A program made the position numbers and the translations under genes. This document shows positions 58,081 through 64,000 of a stretch of 64,000 bases of DNA, piece by piece. The DNA comes from Isoetes taiwanensis (lineage: Eukaryota > Streptophyta > Lycopodiopsida > Isoetales > Isoetaceae). Each line of letters begins with the position of its first letter. The first letter of the stretch is position 1. The notes beneath the pieces were generated by a model that saw only the letters and a program-made list of their open reading frames with translations, made no database searches and was not told where the DNA came from. The stretch covers positions 316,544 to 380,543 of the forward strand of contig JAJEKV010000047.1 of the NCBI GenBank assembly GCA_021234155.1, written 5' to 3'.

Positions 58081-59523
58081 AGCTCTTTGGCATTCAAATT
58101 TGCTATGAATGGAGAGTGGTCAGTCATGTACCAAGCTTCTTGAAGTGGCTACCTGTGGAAGGAATTTGGATGTGGAAGTAAGGACAGTATGGAAAGCTCT
58201 TGATGTCACAAGGGAACCCTAAATTGTTGCTACCCAAGGAGTCAGTTAAAGACCTAGGCCAGCTACACAACAGTATCCGCAAACATATCCTCCATTGGGT
58301 ACAAAGGCAACTCAAAGCAAGCCAACTACCTCCACAATGCACTCATGCAAGAGCTAGGGAAGATTGCAGACACTGAGGGATATTATGAGGACTTCAGGTG
58401 CTGACTGATCGTCTTGATGCAATTGTAGTAGTAGAGCCACTTGCAAGCGTCACGTCTGCTTATATTGGTCCTTGGTAAGACAAGCCCGGAATTAAATCCA
58501 CTCAAAGACCTGCAGAAAGGTTGTTTGTTCTAGCACGCTCTGATGATGTCTTGTGCCCCACCTAGAGGCACAAGACATCGTCAGAGGCCTAGAGGATTGC
58601 TGCATGGCAGTGTCTAGTTGGTTGGGTCAAGAGAGGTCTATTCTCTGAGCAGTAAAGCGAGTCAAGTATTAGAGACTAAAAGAAACAGCTTTACGTATGA
58701 TTGTCTCTATAGTGTTACTTAGCATTGGCAAGTGGCTGCAAGGAAATAAGCAAGAAGACCATTCAAAGAAAGAAGCACATCCTAATGCCAGTTAGGAAGA
58801 AGGTTGTGACGAGGAGAAAGAACCTTAATGGTAGAAAAAGGCACATGGTTGGAAGGAAAGCAAGCGAACTTGATAGGAGAAAGGGGGCAAGATAGCAAGT
58901 CTGAGCCTATTAACCGCTAAAAATGGATTTGAAAATCCAGTCCTGTCATGTGTCATTCTGTACACTCTTTTATTCTAATGTGAACTTATTTAATTCTCGT
59001 AGATCCAGTGCAGGGTACTGATTTCCATAGGGTTTGATCATGCTTAATAAAACTAAGTATTAGATGCACAGGGCTGCATTTTTAAGGCTTAGATAATGAA
59101 AAAATTAGGGATGTTTGATATGGAAACTCTTGCAAACATTCTAATTTCTAAGCTTGGATAGTTTTCCAATGTGTGGCTTGTGGTATGCGCTCAAATTAAT
59201 GTTCATGGTGATGCTTTAGGTTATGATCCTCACGAGGTACCGCATAGCTCGGGCTTCAGTAAGGTTATTGGATGACTGCCACAAAAGTAAGCAGATCTCA
59301 AGTATATCACTAGATCCATTTGAATGTATTTCTTTAAGATTTGTAGCTGCAAAATCTGTGCTTGAAATCCTGAAGCAACAATTTTTGTCTTCATATTTTT
59401 AGTGCTTTAAATTTGCCCCTCTAATAGTTGGAATATATTTTACAACTACAAGAAGAATCATTGCAATAGATATCATGTAAAGATATCATGTAATGCTATG
59501 ATCTTTCGTTAAATGTTGATCTT
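58081..59523. other. Unassigned stretch with a short strong hairpin
   Basis: 58538-58557 and 58567-58586 are 20-bp inverted repeats with one mismatch and a 9-base loop. A short minus-strand frame at 58342-58124 is not recognised. Otherwise no motif. Confidence 0.5.
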
Positions 59524-60655
59524 AATTAATTATTATGGACCTGTTCTATAGACTATGTATGAAAAATGTAAACCGGAAGTTTATGTTATATTGGTGTCAC
59601 TTACAGCCATAAATGCTGAAGTCTAGCATTGCACTTTCTATGCCATGGACTATGCCATGGCTATGTAGCAAGCAGCTTTATGCAATGTCTTAATAGACAT
59701 AATTCTACTCAATGTACTATTTTCTTTGAAATTAATAAAGACTTGAAATACATAAGCTATGATGTTTCTCTACACGCTTGTGGACGTAAAAATTCATCTT
59801 ATCTTATTATAATAATTTAATGACTTAGAAATTAAAAAATCTGCATTTTCTAACTTAGCAATTGTTGGAAAGCAATGTTTAAGTTGTCCATTGAAATAAT
59901 GCAATGGTAAGTTTTCAAAACACTATTCATCTGGCATTGACTTAAACACTGTTCATGTGTTGACAAGTGTTTCGAGTTCAATAGCTTATGGATTTTACTT
60001 AAATGCAATTTATTTGTTGTGCAAGTTAACAACTTGTTCCTGTAAATATTTAATAGCAGATGCATCTGTTATGTAAGTTGTAAACATGTCCTTATCAATC
60101 TTGTTCAACATCGTAATGTGGACCAATATGCTGATTTGTTCATTGTACCAATGTTGTGCTTGAATCTCGTTGAATGGCTTCAAAGTCTAATTCTCCGAGA
60201 AATCAACAACTGATAATACGGTATCATCACGAAGACTCTTCATGGATTCCTTGAATTGTTTGCTCTGCCAATGTGCCACAAAGTTATGATATACAAACTT
60301 CGACATATGATCAAACATGTTATCCAACATATTACTGGAGCTGCCTTTCTTGTCAATTAGCTTTAGTCTTCGTGAAGTTCCTTTCTTCGAGGGCTCATTA
60401 ACGTAACCATAGACTTGCCAATCAAGCGTTTGATCAATCTGCTCATTGTATTCTCTTGGACACAACTCAATTAATTGTTTCCCACAATTTCCACAATCGA
60501 TTTGATACATTGTAGCTTATGCCACTTTTGCTGGCCGCTCTGTCACATACCATAGCCCTCCAAAATGTGTTAACATTATCAAATGTCTTGTTCTTGGCTT
60601 GACATATCCCAAAGATGAGCTTTGGATCTGACACACCACAATTGTAATCTAACAA
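59524..60655 (-). mobile_element. DNA-transposon remnant with DFSEN motif (copy B and its reading frame)
   Basis: On the minus strand, 60655 to 60467 (VCDRAASKSGISYN) and then, after a frameshift, 60510 to 60187 read IDCGNCGKQLIELCP, WQVYGYVNE, FVYHNFVAHWQSKQF and, just before a TAG, TVLSVVDFSEN. Skipping the break, the sequence continues PFNEIQAQHWYNEQISILV to about 60060. This matches a transposon-borne protein family with HWQ..Q and DFAENY motifs. The following 0.5 kb (59524 to about 60070) is non-coding or decayed and is repeated almost identically, inverted, at 16000-16535. The outer boundary at 59524 is the same in both copies. The family's other end was not found. Confidence 0.65.
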
Positions 60656-62872
60656 TTTTCATGGAGTCTTGACCTCATCAAATTAAATGCCAGCATGCAG
60701 ATCTCGATTGCTCATGTTTCACGCAACAACATGTGTTTCTTTCCTTTAGCTTTCTAATGCAAGAAGGTTTTAAATATTCAAATTGCCTAAGCCCAATCCG
60801 AACCTCTGGATACTGATCCACAAAATTCTGGAATAATTCAGCCTATAAAATTACAGTGAAATAAAATTAGTCACCTCATTAGATTACATTACATACAAAT
60901 CTTTTACATATTCAAGACCCTAAACTCCCACACATACATGTATATTCTGACATGAATTTTATTTCATTTACTATGAAGTCACATAATTTCTTGACAATTA
61001 ATACATCTCCACACTAATTTCTTCTTAGTTACTGCCTACATCTACAATACATCCAGAATATACATGTAAACAAATATACATGTACGTGTTGCCATGAAAT
61101 AATTTGGCATTTCCATGTAGAGCAAACTAGTGCAGACTACATCTACATTACATTTAAAAAGTAAAGAAATCTGTTACAAACTTTACATCAGTGTTACAAA
61201 ATAAACAAGGTGCTGCGCACAGAGGGTTGCCTTCCAGTTTCTTGAGGATGAAGTGGCCTAAATATAAACTGTGAAGTGTGAGAAGCACCCTTGCATAGAT
61301 AAAAAATAAACGGATGAAAATTTGCCCTAGTATATGACGCACCATTACCATACAATTTATAATTAAAGCATGTCCCATATATGAGTTGTGTTCCTATACA
61401 ACAATATATACATACTCTAGAGTACAATGCATTTGCACATGAATACAACTCTAATGGTTAGGAATAGAAAAAGTATTTGACTAGTCTCGGACATTGATTA
61501 TGACAAAAACTAAATACAAGAATAAACTAGAATATTCAAGTGAGCTCGTAAAATAATCAAATGGGAGCAGTTATGTGATGTGCCAACTTTCATAAAGTCA
61601 CGCTTTTGTGGCATAGCTATAGATTAGCCAAAACAAATATCCAATGACAATATCAACACATATACCACGTATGAATGTCTTAATTTTAAATGCCTTCCCC
61701 TTTCCTACAAGATCTTGAAATCTCAAGTTGTCTTGGTTATATTTTAAAGCATATGTTATGCCACGCATATGCCCACGATCAACTATTCCAACTACGTTTG
61801 CACACCCATTTACAGCCTTGTTACGCTTTAAAGACCATGCCAAATACTACAATATGACATCACGAGAGCATTTTTAGGATCATAAAAAGAAATTTGTTAT
61901 CACAAAAGCAAATATTTTTTTTTAAATTGATCCAAGTATAGTGGCAAAAGAAATTGTTTTCTTAGGCCCAAATTAACTTTTGTAATCCTGTTTATATTTA
62001 TCAAATTTATAAGGATTTTCTTAAGTTCGTGCTAGCATTATTCTGACTTATGAGGAGCAACATATTATAATAGTACTAAAACTTTTGTGGTTTTGGTTTT
62101 TTGTCCAGTTTGGAGTCCGAAATTTATGGCAAATTGTCACTTGTTATAATAAGTATGCATGGAATAACTTTATTCAAATCAGAAAAGTAGGAGACTTGGA
62201 TATTGGGGATGAGGCAGTCATCACAAGGATATGCTTCGTGGTGATTCTCTTAGGTTTTTTTGGTGGCTTTGTTGTTATTGCCTAAAGGGATATGAAAATG
62301 TCTTCAAATCTCGACGAGTGCATACAACATAGCTACAGCCTTTCCAGCAAATTGAGCTTGCTACTATGCTCACGTGGCAATTATAACTGAAGCTGACAAA
62401 GAAAAATCAGATTCAGATGATGAACCGATCTGTTCAATGAGCATTGCAGGTTGACCATGGGAGTATGCCAAATAATGATACAAGTTTTCCCTTGCCTCCA
62501 TGAATCTATTCACATCTCTCGATATGCTCGGTGTCTATAAAGGACTTTTTTGTCAGTGTGATATCAATAAAAACATAATGTCAGGATAGAAGCCGAAGAA
62601 TGCCGCTGCTTAAGAATTTACTATTCTTCAGGCTAGCTATGAAAGGTTGTAAGGAATCATGCAAAATGTTGTCTAGATGTCATGTCCCGTTAGTAAACCA
62701 AACATAATACATGATTTTCTATAGATTGTTCATATTTGATACATTAACATGGGATAAGGTGGTGTTCCTAATTGGTAAATAGAGACAGAAATGCAAGCTC
62801 TTGATTAATGTGGTTCACACAAACACTAAAGTTCTTGATATCCAAGATGAAGAGGAGGACGACCATTGGAAA
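60656..62872. other. Unassigned A+T-rich stretch
   Basis: Minus-strand frames at 61843-61598 (includes GIVDRGHMRGITYALKY) and 61378-61154 are not recognised; they may be upstream parts of the transposon frame at 60187-60655. Nothing else is supported. Confidence 0.35.
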
Positions 62873-62935
62873 TAATGTAATGTAATGTAATGTAATGTAA
62901 TGTAATGTATTAATCATGTAATGTAATGTATAAAT
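62873..62935. repeat. (TAATG)n microsatellite
   Basis: About six to seven perfect TAATG/TGTAA pentamers at 62873-62908, then a decayed continuation to 62935. A short (AATTC)n run follows at 62993-63010. Confidence 0.9.
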
Positions 62936-63153
62936 GTAATAAGGAATAGGACAGGTGGTGGATGATGCAAGGGACAGGCTCTATAAGGACAGTTCAATTC
63001 AATTCAATTCTATAAAGAAGGATCAAGGAAATAAGTAAGGGGACTAAGGGTTTTGTTTTGTAGTTAAATCAAGGTAAGGGTTTTGTTTTTTAGATAGAAA
63101 ATATAACCACCACATTAAATGACGAAGACCAAGGGGCAAAGTGTTAATTACAA

Positions 63154-63160
63154 TATATAA
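63154..63160 (+). promoter_or_regulatory. TATA box of the lipid-transfer-like gene
   Basis: TATATAA lies 54 bp before the ATG at 63214, a normal distance for a plant TATA box, allowing a transcript start near 63185. Confidence 0.6.
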
Positions 63161-63213
63161 GGTGCGGCCATGCAGAAAGCAAAAGCAGCAGTCTGATCCG
63201 ATCAAGTAGAAAA

Positions 63214-63542
63214 ATGGGCAGCAAGACCACAACATTTGTGATGGTTTGTTGATAATGGGGCTCTTTTGCATGCGTTTTGGAGCTGCCCAGTCTTGCAACA
63301 CTCTTGTTCCTAAATGCCAAGATGCGGTTTTAAAGGGCACCCCTCCTTCTGCCGACTGTTGCACAGTCGCTAAACAATTCAGTGGCGCTGCCTTGTGCAA
63401 CTGTGCCAGAGGCTATCCCTCCAAGTATTACCCTGCTGCCCGCTCTGTTGGCTCTAAATGTGGCATCTCCGTTCCTTGCTGGTCTGCCTTTGCTTTGCTC
63501 CATATATTTTACCTTATTATCTCTGTATTTGCAGCTCCATAA
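63214..63542 (+). pseudogene. Non-specific lipid-transfer-like protein (8-cysteine motif), frameshifted in the signal peptide
   Basis: nsLTPs are small secreted proteins that bind lipids. The frame from 63246 contains all eight cysteines with spacing C-x6-C-x13-CC-x11-CxC-x18-C-x5-C, from SCNTLVPKC to CGISVPC. This differs from the common type 1 and 2 spacings, as in several non-seed-plant nsLTP groups. A natural start ATG at 63214 (MGSKTTTFVM) has a good TATA box upstream but runs into TGA at 63250-63252. Shifting by one base between about 63243 and 63247 joins it to LLIMGLFCMRFGAAQ, a typical hydrophobic signal peptide. So either one extra base disables the gene or it is a sequence error. 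After the last Cys the frame runs 20 codons to TAA. A short intron ending CTGTATTTGCAG near 63533 could instead give a shorter tail. Confidence 0.75.
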
Positions 63543-64000
63543 TGGTGCTGTTTTAATGAATAATTTGGTTTTCCAGGTTTCTAATGCTTTATTTGCTTCT
63601 CATGCTTTGTCTTTCTTCTCATTATAACTCTATCAATTCATGCCTTGAAATAGAAGGAAATGTAATTTGGAGCAATCTGTCATAGGTGATAGGCCTTGCT
63701 AAAACTTATCTATTAAAATGCTCACTTGTAAGTTGATCGGATTTGCTAATGATATTTCGCTTGCACAATCTATCAAAGGCTGAAATAAGTTGTTATCGAC
63801 TGCTCATGATTAGGCCTCTGTGCGAGAGCTATGGTGGATAATGTTTCAGATGAAATATCTTGTATTGAGCCACTGAGGATAGCTAGCACCTGTAGCAAAC
63901 AATACACTAGTTAGCCTTAGACAGGGTAATAGCATATTCGCTAACAGGTAAGCAATAGTCTGGCTTGGCTCTTCGCCCATCACCAATCATAAACTTATAA
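63543..64000. other. 3' flank of the lipid-transfer-like gene
   Basis: Presumed 3' untranslated and intergenic sequence. No further gene is seen. Confidence 0.5.

Overview
The window looks like nuclear DNA of a land plant that is rich in transposable elements. The evidence is intron-containing plant gene families: a GH5 endo-mannanase, a bHLH factor with an ACT-like tail, a secreted 8-cysteine lipid-transfer-like protein, and a PPR relic. These sit among decayed plant-type mobile elements. A DIRS-like retroelement fragment, and transposon proteins with DFSEN and THENID motifs, make a non-angiosperm (fern, lycophyte or similar) more likely than a flowering plant. This placement is inference.

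Layout. 0-5.1 kb: no convincing gene, only degenerate reading frames. 5.16-6.49 kb (minus): five recognisable exons of an endo-1,4-beta-mannosidase that lacks its 5' exons and carries frameshifts and a small deletion. 6.5-15.9 kb: mostly unassigned, with weak gene-like fragments near 11-12.3 kb. 15.9-16.5 kb: one copy of a transposon segment whose inverted twin is at 59.5-60.1 kb. 16.5-18.7 kb: a decayed LINE reverse transcriptase. 21.6-22.0 kb: a Ty3/gypsy integrase tail. 23.5-26.0 kb: a compact LTR element with target-site duplication, primer site and polypurine tract but only about 0.3 kb of internal sequence. 26.6-31.0 kb: a G+C-rich block of unknown origin. 31.5-32.05 kb: a PPR pseudogene.

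34.1-43.2 kb is the centrepiece: a 9,084-bp Mutator-like element (MULE) with perfect 9-bp target-site duplications and terminal inverted repeats of roughly 0.5 kb. It carries a MULE transposase gene on the minus strand and a ULP1-like cysteine protease gene on the plus strand. Between them is a palindrome-rich tandem array built from words that also occur in the terminal repeats.

44.6-45.4 kb: a DIRS-like RNase H fragment. 45.8-46.3 kb: tandem repeats. 46.98-47.48 kb: a small MULE-type MITE with its own 9-bp duplication. 50.28-51.50 kb: the best intact gene, a three-exon bHLH transcription factor. 54.84-55.04 kb: a nearly perfect 92-bp-arm hairpin. 56.0-58.1 kb and 59.5-60.7 kb: two different decayed DNA-transposon reading frames. 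63.2-63.5 kb: a lipid-transfer-like gene with a TATA box, apparently frameshifted within its signal peptide.

Many coding remnants show single-base indels. Whether that is biological decay or residual assembly error cannot be settled from the sequence alone. The genes are not functionally linked; the mobile elements explain most of the structure.
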